DNA of 9,630 bases from Candidatus Brocadiaceae bacterium (GCA_003551785.1 PUNP01000765.1:1-9630); one strand, 5' to 3'; shown: positions 1 through 6,140, numbered from the stretch's first letter. The notes: generated by a model not told the origin, from the letters alone. Made by a program: numbers and translations.

Positions 1-6
1 GGTAGT

Positions 7-24
7 CTCGAGTTTCAACCCGAG
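7..24. repeat. Imperfect hairpin, related to the one at 435-447
   Basis: CTCGAGTT pairs with AACCCGAG around a TC centre, with one A-C mismatch. The flanking GGTAG at 1-5 is shared with the second copy, where GGTAG at 426-430 precedes another GTTT/AAACC-type palindrome. I count about 16 identical positions in an ungapped 25-base alignment of the two. That suggests two diverged members of one small dispersed palindromic repeat family, but two copies in one window are thin evidence. Confidence 0.4.
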
Positions 25-81
25 GTGATAATTCACAGCTATTTTTGGGATTGGCTATTGTGCGGTTGAGCGCGCCGAAGG

Positions 82-100
82 GCAGACCACCCGGGTCTGC
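82..100. repeat. Perfect 7-bp hairpin (REP-like)
   Basis: GCAGACC (82-88) is the exact reverse complement of GGTCTGC (94-100), with a 5-base loop. ACCCGGGT at 89-96 is itself palindromic, so the element can fold in two ways. No T-run follows on either strand, so it is not an intrinsic terminator. GC-rich palindromes of this size in intergenic DNA are typical of REP-type repeats. Membership of a family cannot be shown from one copy. Confidence 0.45.
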
Positions 101-256
101 GACATCTGTATCGGCGAGGATTTTTAATTATATCCTTTTCGTGGAAAAAGGCGGGCATTGACCTTGGTCAAGGGAAAACAGATATTTATCCGTACTGCAC
201 CGGCAGGCGTCCCATTCCCATTTTCAGGGAAGTCTCTGAAAAAGCATAGACACTTG

Positions 257-269
257 ATCAACCGTTGAT
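257..269. promoter_or_regulatory. Palindrome ATCAACCGTTGAT, possible operator
   Basis: ATCAAC and GTTGAT are perfect reverse complements around a single C. A near-identical 12-base version, ATCAACGTTGAT, lies at 3975-3986 in front of the FxsA-family gene. Two copies of such a long palindrome, both in intergenic DNA upstream of envelope-related genes, could be binding sites for one regulator. No regulator gene is present in the window, so this is inference. Confidence 0.3.
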
Positions 270-298
270 TTTTGAAATTGATACGCGTTTATTTTTGT

Positions 299-328
299 TT
301 GTAGTAAATACGGACTTTAAGATAAAAT
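299..328 (+). promoter_or_regulatory. Possible sigma70-type promoter for the penicillin-binding protein gene
   Basis: TAAAAT (323-328) differs from the TATAAT consensus at one position. TTGTAG (299-304) lies 18 bases upstream of it but matches only the TTG of the -35 consensus. The region is AT-rich. A start point here would give a leader of about 140 nt containing the inverted repeats at 435-447 and 454-470. Confidence 0.25.
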
Positions 329-434
329 ATTGTGTAAGTCCTCAGTAAGCCACGTCGCATTTTTTTGTATGATAGCTGAAACCGCCGTTTGCCGTTGAGC
401 GTCCCCGTCCGCATACTGTCAGTTTGGTAGCAAC

Positions 435-447
435 GGGTTTTAAACCC
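435..447. repeat. Palindrome GGGTTT-T-AAACCC
   Basis: GGGTTT (435-440) and AAACCC (442-447) are perfect reverse complements around one T. The preceding GGTAG (426-430) and the overall spacing match the element at the left edge (1-25). The element lies about 30 bases before the penicillin-binding protein start codon. Confidence 0.35.
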
Positions 448-453
448 CTGGAA

Positions 454-470
454 CTTCATAAATTATGAAG
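454..470. promoter_or_regulatory. Perfect inverted repeat next to the start codon of the penicillin-binding protein gene
   Basis: CTTCATAA (454-461) and TTATGAAG (463-470) are exact reverse complements around A462. The repeat ends 7 bases before the ATG at 478. Its right arm ends in GAAG, the only purine-rich stretch where a ribosome binding site would be expected. A folded arm or a bound dimeric protein could therefore limit translation or transcription. The one-base centre is too short for a hairpin loop without opening the inner pairs, so a DNA-level operator is at least as likely. Confidence 0.35.
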
Positions 471-477
471 ATGACTT

Positions 478-2343
478 ATGAGTCAGTTAAAAAACAACAT
501 TGATATGATAAGGTATAAAAGCAGAATATTGATCCTTGTGGCGGTTTTTGCACTGATCCCCGCCGTGCTCATCCTGCGTCTGGGCCAGATGCAAATCGTT
601 TGGGGCGAACGTTTCTCCGCCGATTACAGGAGGGGAACAGGCGCTGATAATATTCTTGATACTATCCGGGGAACCATCTATACCGCTGACGGACAGCCGT
701 TGGCGAAAGATGTTATCAGCTACGACCTGGCCGTCTATTATCCGGAACTGGAATCGGATGAGTGGATTCCCGTAGTTGCCAATCTTACCGATACTCCGCC
801 GCAAAAATTACGGGAAAGAGCCGACCGCATCATAAGGAGAGTGCAGCGTATATGGGAAGTTGTTTATGAGCGGACACAAATGGAAGGTTTACGTATTGTA
901 GAACAAAACCAATATCACCCTCTAGTTACAAACGTTCCCCGGGCGGTAGCGGTTCAAGTTAAGTCGAATGCTAAAAGCTTTGACGGAATAAGGATCGTTG
1001 AACGCAGCCGAAGGGCATATTTCACGGATAATTCTTTCACCCATATTGTAGGGCATTGCAGTCGTATAAACGCTGATACATGGGAGCGGCTGTATGAGCG
1101 CGATATGGCCTGGACACAGGGGATGCCTGCCAGGAATATCGGGAGTCGCTACCTGATGGACGATTCACTCGGTGTCGGCGGGATCGAGAGAAGCTATGAA
1201 GAGCACCTGCGCGGAGAGAGAGGCTATGTCGAAAACCGCATCGAATTCCACCCTTTTCGAGTTGAACGTGTCTCGCAAACGCACCCCCCTCAAGGGGGAA
1301 GTGACATTCACCTGACATTGAATGAAAGGTTTCAGAAGGCCACTATGGAAGTTTTTTCGGAAGCCGCCTCAGCGCAAGATTCCATTTTTCAAAGCGGAGC
1401 GGTCGTCATCATGGACGTGGAGACCGGTGCTGTGCTTACCGCTGCTACATGGCCGTCTTACACTGCGGAAGAGTACTCCACCGATTACTCCTCAATTCTC
1501 GAACGCGGCAGAAATCCTTTAATATTCCGTCCGTTCCAGGCTGCGCTCTCGACCGGTTCAGTGTTTAAGCCGCTATGCGCTATCGCCGCACTTGAAGAGG
1601 ACATCATTGCCCCTCAAAGTGTTCTCCGATGTGAGGGCCGCAAGGATATCCATGGCCGGAATTTCGGTTGCTTAGGCACGCACGGCAGCTTAAGATTGGA
1701 GGATTCGTTAGAAATGTCATGCAATATTTTTTACTATGAATTAGCACTTAACATGAGCCGTGGGCAAATAAGCAAGTGGGGGCGGAAATTCGGGTTCGGC
1801 AGCCGCACCGGTATCGACTGGCCGGGCGAATCGGCCGGCCTGCTCGAAACGGCTGATTCCACCCTTGCGCGTGTCAATTTGTCTATAGGGCAGGGACGCC
1901 TGACTTCGACACCGCTGCAAATTGCCCGAATGAAGGCGGCTATCGCCAATGGCGGCAACCTGCTCACCCCCTATCTGGTCGAGAAAATAACCGATCACGA
2001 AGGTAATGTGGTTCATTACACACAGCCGGAAAACACACGGATACCAATAACTCCATCCAACTTGAATGCAATCAGAGCCGGAATGATACGCTCTGTGGAA
2101 GGAACACGCGGAACGGCCCGCCAGGCCGGTCTTGAACGATATAAGGTCGCCGGGAAAACGGGCACTGCCGAAATCGGCCCCAGCCAACCTAATAATGCGT
2201 GGTTTGCGGGCTTTGCCCCCTACGACAACCCCAAAATAGCTTTTGCCATCGTGATCGAACGCACGGAAGGATACGGGGGCGGAGACGCCGCTCCGCTGAT
2301 GCGCAAAATACTGGACGTAATCTGGGAAGAGATATCAGAATAA
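478..2343 (+). CDS. Class B penicillin-binding protein (PBP2/FtsI-type peptidoglycan D,D-transpeptidase)
   Basis: This 621-residue protein should cross-link peptidoglycan stem peptides in the periplasm while anchored in the inner membrane. A short cytoplasmic N-terminus precedes one membrane segment at about residues 16-33. The PBP dimerisation domain follows, opening with the typical RGTIYTADGQPLA motif at 64-76. The transpeptidase domain (about 300-621) shows all three motifs: SVFK with nucleophile S361 and K364, SCN at 414-416, and KTGT at 560-563. Length and organisation fit PBP2 (MrdA) of the elongation complex, but FtsI is not excluded. No rodA, mreC or division gene is adjacent, so I give no gene symbol. 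There is no good Shine-Dalgarno sequence before the ATG, and a second in-frame ATG at codon 10 is no better supported. The gene stands alone, and no clear terminator follows it. Confidence 0.93.
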   Translation: MSQLKNNIDMIRYKSRILILVAVFALIPAVLILRLGQMQIVWGERFSADYRRGTGADNILDTIRGTIYTADGQPLAKDVISYDLAVYYPELESDEWIPVVANLTDTPPQKLRERADRIIRRVQRIWEVVYERTQMEGLRIVEQNQYHPLVTNVPRAVAVQVKSNAKSFDGIRIVERSRRAYFTDNSFTHIVGHCSRINADTWERLYERDMAWTQGMPARNIGSRYLMDDSLGVGGIERSYEEHLRGERGYVENRIEFHPFRVERVSQTHPPQGGSDIHLTLNERFQKATMEVFSEAASAQDSIFQSGAVVIMDVETGAVLTAATWPSYTAEEYSTDYSSILERGRNPLIFRPFQAALSTGSVFKPLCAIAALEEDIIAPQSVLRCEGRKDIHGRNFGCLGTHGSLRLEDSLEMSCNIFYYELALNMSRGQISKWGRKFGFGSRTGIDWPGESAGLLETADSTLARVNLSIGQGRLTSTPLQIARMKAAIANGGNLLTPYLVEKITDHEGNVVHYTQPENTRIPITPSNLNAIRAGMIRSVEGTRGTARQAGLERYKVAGKTGTAEIGPSQPNNAWFAGFAPYDNPKIAFAIVIERTEGYGGGDAAPLMRKILDVIWEEISE

Positions 2344-2459
2344 GAATGGTATCGGCTCTGCAATGCCGCGAAAATGCCCCCCCTACCAATCGTTATGTTT
2401 TCCATAATTTTCTTTATTAAACCTATCATGGGCGTAGACACGGCTACGGTGTGAGAAAT

Positions 2460-2513
2460 CGGCACGTGGCGCTGCTGAACGGTTTGGGGGGGAGCAGCCT
2501 CGGGACGTGGCCG
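2460..2513. other. Long imperfect stem-loop, possible structured RNA or repeat element
   Basis: CGGCACGT (2460-2467) pairs with ACGTGGCCG (2505-2513), leaving one bulged G. After an asymmetric internal loop (GGC against CTCGGG), GCTGCT (2471-2476) pairs with AGCAGC (2493-2498) around a 16-base loop containing seven consecutive G. This gives about 14 base pairs in 54 nt, much more than the surrounding sequence. No T-run follows, so it is not a plain terminator. It could be an RNA element, a palindromic repeat or part of a mobile-element remnant. The strand is undetermined. Confidence 0.4.
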
Positions 2514-2536
2514 AAAAGACTGCCGGCGTAATGCAT

Positions 2537-2579
2537 GACAGGCATCTTGCCTGTCCAGAGCGCACGCAGGGATGCGTGC
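2537..2579. repeat. Double-hairpin dispersed repeat (reads MTGILPVQSARRDA when translated)
   Basis: Two perfect hairpins sit 6 bases apart: GACAGGCA/TGCCTGTC (2537-2555, 3-base loop) and GCACGCA/TGCGTGC (2562-2579, 4-base loop). From the ATG at 2535 the plus strand reads MTGILPVQSARRDA. I recognise this as the translation of a widespread intergenic repeat that is often mis-annotated as protein in Planctomycetota, Lentisphaerota and related genomes. That recognition is from memory. The tandem-hairpin layout is that of REP doublets and can be seen directly. Confidence 0.6.
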
Positions 2580-2678
2580 TATACTATGAAAAGCATCTTG
2601 TGTTACTATATTTCTCATTTTGCACCTTTTCGGCCTATTGTCGCCGGATGCAGTTTAACCTTATATGGAGCCAACGCG

Positions 2679-2798
2679 ATGTGGCATGTATGGTTCATCG
2701 CACTCCTGGCCCTTTCAATAGGAGCGGTGACGGTGAGCGGAAGTTTTGTAGCCGGGATGAAACTGCATGGCTGGATGCCGCAAAAACCGATGATTTAA
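2679..2798 (+). CDS. Possible 39-aa single-pass membrane peptide
   Basis: An ATG at 2679 is preceded by TGGAG (2666-2670) with 8 bases between, which is better than the signal in front of the penicillin-binding protein gene. The product starts MWHVWFIALLALSIGAV, a hydrophobic segment of about 25 residues, and ends in a short tail with KLHGWMPQKP. The same frame is open further upstream, to ATGs at 2586 and 2535, but those starts have no ribosome binding site and the 5' part is the hairpin repeat. I do not recognise the sequence. It may be a genuine small protein or the decayed end of a longer gene. Confidence 0.33.
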   Translation: MWHVWFIALLALSIGAVTVSGSFVAGMKLHGWMPQKPMI

Positions 2799-2912
2799 CC
2801 GGCGCATCGTTACACGGGGACTATTCTCTTTAAGGCCTGCTTGCTTCTGATACAAGGTGCAGTGAGTAGCCAGATATTGACAGGTCTGCGGCGCACTGAA
2901 ATGTTCGGGGTA

Positions 2913-3899
2913 TTACTTAAAATTACCGTTTCTGTACTGGACATAACTTTCTTGAAACGAGTCAGCGCCCAGATGTAAAAGCGTCACTTCCGGTGGGCAT
3001 AATAGCCGAATGTGAGTCCCGCGCGTAGCGCCGAGTCCCTGATTGATGGTAAAGAGCGTCCCCTTTTCCCGAAAAATCCCTCTTGCCCGCCTGGCCCCGA
3101 CCATCGAACGGGTCACTATGGCACCTTTGAACGGCAGTCTAATCTGTCCTCCGTGTGTATGTCCGAAAAACGCCATTTCCGCACCCCTTTCCACGATTTC
3201 CGGCAGCACGTCAGGACTGTGGGCCAGCACTATTGAAGGTATATCACCCACTCCTTCCCAGGCCGCAGAATGATCACATTGGAAAAAAAACGTATCGTTC
3301 AGCCCAACGACCGCCAGCTTATCACCATTCTCCATTTCCGTTATGCTATGTGAATCTTCAAGTACCTCAACGCCGTGTAATCTCATGCCATCGCGTAATT
3401 CGTTGACCGGATTGGGCACTTTCCGCCTTGAAGGACTTTTGGATGGTTTGTTTTTATGTATGGAAAGATATTTGCGCCACAGTTCGGTTGAGCGGTAGAA
3501 ATCATGCCCGCCTAATACCGCATACGCCCCACGGCCCGCAGCCTTACTGCTCATTTCCGCCAACTCCAAACAAGAATCCAGCCCGGGCGGGGAGTCGAGG
3601 ATATCTCCGGTAAGAAATACGAAGTCCAGGTGTGCAGCTTCCTGAATTGCTCTGCGGATAAATTCCAGTTTTACGCGATCCTTACCATTACCGCTGAAAT
3701 GCGTATCTGTCACATGAAGAATGTATGACTCCGGCAAACCGTTTGCCGGAAGAACTATTGGCTCGGCAGTCTCGGATTCAGCAAATGGCACATTGAGCCG
3801 CCATACACGGAACCGACGAGTCTCAAAAAACGCCATCCAAATAAATAACGGCACTATCACTAATGATAATAAAACTGAGAACGTAATCAAATACGGCAA
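2913..3899 (-). CDS. Membrane-anchored metallophosphoesterase (calcineurin-like, YkuE-type)
   Basis: This is a predicted two-metal phosphoesterase with an N-terminal membrane anchor (about residues 2-25); the substrate is unknown. With the TTG start the product has 328 residues. The family motifs follow in order: DTH (D65, H67), GD (D99), GGHD (H132, D133), AHSPD (H227) and GHTHGG (H247, H249). All are as expected except GGHD, where the usual motif is GNHD/E. The start is placed at TTG 3899-3897 because a full AAGGAGG lies 6 bases upstream of it. The alternative ATG at 3923 is in the same frame, adds 8 residues and has no ribosome binding site. The domain order resembles YkuE-like enzymes, some of which act on membrane lipid or lipid A precursors. 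That link is inference. It is transcribed divergently from the FxsA-family gene. Confidence 0.88.
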   Translation of the reverse strand: MPYLITFSVLLSLVIVPLFIWMAFFETRRFRVWRLNVPFAESETAEPIVLPANGLPESYILHVTDTHFSGNGKDRVKLEFIRRAIQEAAHLDFVFLTGDILDSPPGLDSCLELAEMSSKAAGRGAYAVLGGHDFYRSTELWRKYLSIHKNKPSKSPSRRKVPNPVNELRDGMRLHGVEVLEDSHSITEMENGDKLAVVGLNDTFFFQCDHSAAWEGVGDIPSIVLAHSPDVLPEIVERGAEMAFFGHTHGGQIRLPFKGAIVTRSMVGARRARGIFREKGTLFTINQGLGATRGTHIRLLCPPEVTLLHLGADSFQESYVQYRNGNFK

Positions 3900-3905
3900 T
3901 ATGCA

Positions 3906-3912
3906 CCTCCTT
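3906..3912 (-). promoter_or_regulatory. Strong ribosome binding site that decides the phosphoesterase start
   Basis: On the minus strand AAGGAGG is followed by six bases (TGCATA) and then TTG. The upstream ATG at 3923 would place this Shine-Dalgarno sequence inside the coding region (codons 4-6), where it would have no function. The TTG start is therefore preferred. Confidence 0.65.
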
Positions 3913-3974
3913 ACACCTGACATTTAATCGTTTTTATTGTACAATACTATAGTTTATACTTTTCCGGGCTTTTA

Positions 3975-3986
3975 ATCAACGTTGAT
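3975..3986. promoter_or_regulatory. Perfect palindrome ATCAACGTTGAT in the divergent intergenic region
   Basis: This 12-base perfect palindrome lies between the phosphoesterase start (3899) and the FxsA-family start (4030). It could control either gene. It matches the 13-base palindrome at 257-269 except for one extra central C. The AT-rich stretch 3924-3960 beside it should contain promoters, but I could not assign -35/-10 pairs with confidence. Confidence 0.35.
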
Positions 3987-4029
3987 AATTTCGCATCGCA
4001 TTTACCTTTCGGTAAGATGGAGCATAATA

Positions 4030-4542
4030 ATGTTGCTTAAATTAATTTTATTGCTTACAATTACACCATTAGTAGAGCTTGTTCTGCTGCTTAAACTGGC
4101 ACAGATGACAAGCGTATCTTTTACTATCCTATTAGTGATTGGTACCGGAATAATTGGCGGAATACTGGCAAAATTAGAAGGATTGAAAGTCATGGTAAAA
4201 CTCCAGACGGAACTCACCCGGGGACGCTTGCCTACAGACCCTGCTATCGAAGGGGCAATGATATTGGTTGCCGGCGCACTTTTACTGACGCCCGGTATCC
4301 TTACTGATGCTCTTGGGTTTTCTTTCCTTTTCCCGCCGTCAAGAAGTATCTTGAGAGGTATTATAAAAGCCAAACTGCACGTTATGAAAAACAACGCATC
4401 ATTCAAAATGAATGTTTTCCATGAGCAGGAAGGCGATGGATTCCGGCCGATTCATGATGAACCTCCGCCCGGAGCTCCGCCGCTGGAAACGGATGTAAAT
4501 GATAAGGGTAGTGGCAGTGAGAGTAATGATGCCGAGGCATAA
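4030..4542 (+). CDS. fxsA: FxsA-family inner-membrane protein
   Basis: The protein has 170 residues and up to three hydrophobic segments (about 2-23, 29-48 and 76-101). It shows the FxsA family pattern: a Glu in the first segment (E16), a Gly-rich second segment, AKLEG at 47-51, then GRLP, LLLTPGILTDALG and PPSR at 65-105. The C-terminal 60 residues are hydrophilic, with a Pro-rich stretch and an acidic Ser/Gly tail. E. coli FxsA, when overproduced, relieves F-plasmid exclusion of phage T7; the normal cellular role of the family is unknown. The ATG at 4030 follows GGAG (4019-4022) with 7 bases between, so an in-frame TTG at 3982 is rejected as the start. The gene is 59 nt upstream of the phosphohexomutase-like gene in the same direction. 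Confidence 0.85.
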   Translation: MLLKLILLLTITPLVELVLLLKLAQMTSVSFTILLVIGTGIIGGILAKLEGLKVMVKLQTELTRGRLPTDPAIEGAMILVAGALLLTPGILTDALGFSFLFPPSRSILRGIIKAKLHVMKNNASFKMNVFHEQEGDGFRPIHDEPPPGAPPLETDVNDKGSGSESNDAEA

Positions 4543-4601
4543 AAGGCTATTGCGGTAACGATGGGCTGATTAAATCATTAAATAAACATTATGAGCAATA
4601 T

Positions 4602-6140
4602 ATGAACGCTAAAGATAAAATTAAAAATCCCGGGCAACGACGCTGCCCGGGGGAAAAATACGAGATTACTAAAGCAATATGCAACGCAAGGCAAGCAAAT
4701 GATTATCCTAAATGCGTTATGTGCTCGTTCGCAGGCCAGGACGGTCAAAGTGTGTCGGGTGGCGACCCTAAGATAAAGAAAAGCATATTCAGAACCAGTT
4801 TCATTGCCGGTGAGACCCCGGGCGAGATCAACGATTATGTCATGCGCAAGGTAGGTTTTGCCACCGCTCAATACCTACGCGCCCGCAACGATAAACAGGG
4901 AACTATTGCCATCGGATGCGATAAAAGAGGTAATTCCAGAAATTTCAGCCGTATTTTCGGCGAAGGTGCACAATCCGCAGGGATGAAGGTCATCCATATA
5001 GGCCCGGCCATGCCGGATATGATCCGGTTTGCAATGGAAAAAAACAACCTCGATGCCGCTGTCTTTATCTCCGGATGCAATGCAAGAGCCGCTATCAATG
5101 GTGTTCGAATTATAAACTCTGACGGCAGGCCGATACTTTACAACTCCGGACTGGAAAAAATCGGCCTTATTGCCAGGCGTATCAAGGCCGGACGAAAAAA
5201 CGCACAGAATAAAAACGAAACCTTGCGGGTATTGCCGGATTACCGCGATTTCCTGAACGGATATTTACCGGGATTAAGCCCTTTGAAAGCCGTAATCGAT
5301 TGCTCCTCCGGCATCGGCGGCGAGATTGTCCCTTACGTACTGGCTAAAACACCCCTGGAAATAACTAAAACCCATGGTGATGCAGAGAACAAATCCGAAC
5401 TGCTGGGGTTGCGTTTTCCCGCCGGACAGGTAAATACGATTATCCAGCAGGCTATCAGAGAACAAAACGCTCACCTGGGGATGGCTATTGATTATGACGG
5501 TGATATGTGCGTTTTTTATGATGATTTGGGGATACCTTTGAGAAACGATATTGCTGCCGCCTTAATCGCCGGTGAAATGCTCGAATTAAACCCTGGAGTC
5601 CGAATCGCTTATGACCTGCGGGCCACCGCCGCTTTCAGGGAAGAAGTCCTCAAAGCCGGCGGACAACCGTTGCGCACCAGCACTGCGCCCGGACGCTTCT
5701 GTGAAGCCGTGATTGCTAAAAACGCTGTATATGCCTTCGATTTAAACGGAAAACATATGTTCAAAGCTTTCAATGGCGGTGAATCTCCACTTATGGCCTT
5801 CCTCTTGCTGTGCAGAGCCGTTGCGAAAAAACAGCTGCCGCTTTCCGCTCTCGCTCAAGATGTACAGCGCTATGCTTATAGCGGTATCATCTCGCATGAA
5901 ATGCCTACACCCGAAAAAGCCGCTGCAGCCGTTGAAACCCTTAATGAAGAATTCGCCGATGCTGAAAAAGACGATCTCGACGGGATTACTTTCCGCTTCC
6001 CATCCTGGTGGTTTAATGTTAAACATGTACCGGAATCCCGAATTATTAAGGTGTGCGTCGAAGGGCCTTCCGAAAATGAAGAAAAAGAAGGAAGACATGC
6101 CGTTGAGGAAATTATCAATCAATATCAAGACCAGGGCTGA
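4602..6140 (+). CDS. Phosphohexomutase-family protein with degenerate active site (phosphomannomutase/phosphoglucomutase-like)
   Basis: This 512-residue protein has the overall order of the alpha-D-phosphohexomutases, which interconvert sugar 1- and 6-phosphates through a phosphoserine. The four active-site loops are altered. The usual TASHNP is ISGCNA (156-161), with Gly or Cys where the phosphoserine should be. The metal loop keeps D297, D299 and D301, but the following Arg is M302. The usual GEMSGH is DLNGKH (380-385). The C-terminal RPSNTEP-type loop aligns without gaps as KHVPESR (474-480). The family's first domain begins near residue 60, after an extension with C15, C27, C38 and C41. 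The reading frame is intact and long, so this is not a simple pseudogene. The upstream ribosome binding site is weak (TGAG, 4592-4595). The gene ends 18 nt before the dihydroorotase gene. Enzymatic activity is doubtful; a regulatory or binding role is possible. Confidence 0.8.
   Translation: MNAKDKIKNPGQRRCPGEKYEITKAICNARQANDYPKCVMCSFAGQDGQSVSGGDPKIKKSIFRTSFIAGETPGEINDYVMRKVGFATAQYLRARNDKQGTIAIGCDKRGNSRNFSRIFGEGAQSAGMKVIHIGPAMPDMIRFAMEKNNLDAAVFISGCNARAAINGVRIINSDGRPILYNSGLEKIGLIARRIKAGRKNAQNKNETLRVLPDYRDFLNGYLPGLSPLKAVIDCSSGIGGEIVPYVLAKTPLEITKTHGDAENKSELLGLRFPAGQVNTIIQQAIREQNAHLGMAIDYDGDMCVFYDDLGIPLRNDIAAALIAGEMLELNPGVRIAYDLRATAAFREEVLKAGGQPLRTSTAPGRFCEAVIAKNAVYAFDLNGKHMFKAFNGGESPLMAFLLLCRAVAKKQLPLSALAQDVQRYAYSGIISHEMPTPEKAAAAVETLNEEFADAEKDDLDGITFRFPSWWFNVKHVPESRIIKVCVEGPSENEEKEGRHAVEEIINQYQDQG

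Larger units (their letters stand above)
1..477. other. Non-coding, hairpin-rich region upstream of the penicillin-binding protein gene
   Basis: I find no convincing gene here. One plus-strand frame is open from about 70 to 249 (59 codons), but it has no ATG and no Shine-Dalgarno sequence. The stretch carries several short inverted repeats: 7-24, 82-100, 158-171 (TTGACC, two bases, GGTCAA), 222-241, 257-269, 435-447 and 454-470. Those that look like repeats or possible operators are listed separately. The right half (about 280-360) is AT-rich and is the likely place for a promoter. The left edge may include the tail of an upstream gene, but no frame shows a recognisable protein end. Confidence 0.6.
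2344..2912. other. Repeat-rich gap between the penicillin-binding protein and phosphoesterase genes
   Basis: The gap is mostly non-coding. It holds a strong stem-loop (2460-2513), a double-hairpin repeat (2537-2579) and a possible 39-codon membrane peptide gene (2679-2798), each listed separately. The part from about 2425 to 2530 is visibly more GC-rich than the AT-rich sequence just before it. The two flanking genes converge on this gap, yet I see no hairpin followed by a T-run for either. I see nothing recognisable in 2344-2424 or 2800-2912. Confidence 0.6.

Noticed and set aside
222..241. Hairpin TTTCAGGGA/TCTCTGAAA as an intrinsic terminator for an upstream gene
   Set aside because: The loop would be only two bases unless inner pairs open, and A residues rather than T follow on the plus strand.
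70..249. Open plus-strand frame of 59 codons
   Set aside because: It has no ATG and no ribosome binding site, it passes through the 82-100 hairpin repeat, and the protein is not recognised.
2448..2527. Possible decayed cobalamin riboswitch (GGTG..., CGCTGCTG, and AGACTGCC resemble conserved pieces)
   Set aside because: Only scattered short matches. The CCACTG and GGGAAGG blocks are absent, the length is about half of normal, the predicted stem pairs differently, and no B12-related gene follows. An Infernal run against RF00174 would decide.
2220..2618. Minus-strand open frame of 132 codons overlapping the end of the penicillin-binding protein gene
   Set aside because: It is antisense to a well-supported gene and to palindromic repeats, with no domain and low-complexity Arg/Pro content.
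2507..2833. Plus-strand open frame of 108 codons in the repeat gap
   Set aside because: It starts inside the stem-loop/repeat area, has no ribosome binding site, and runs out of frame with the better-supported 39-codon peptide.
3982..4029. Longer FxsA-family protein starting at TTG 3982
   Set aside because: That TTG lies inside a palindrome without a ribosome binding site, whereas the ATG at 4030 has GGAG at good spacing and begins directly with the first membrane helix.
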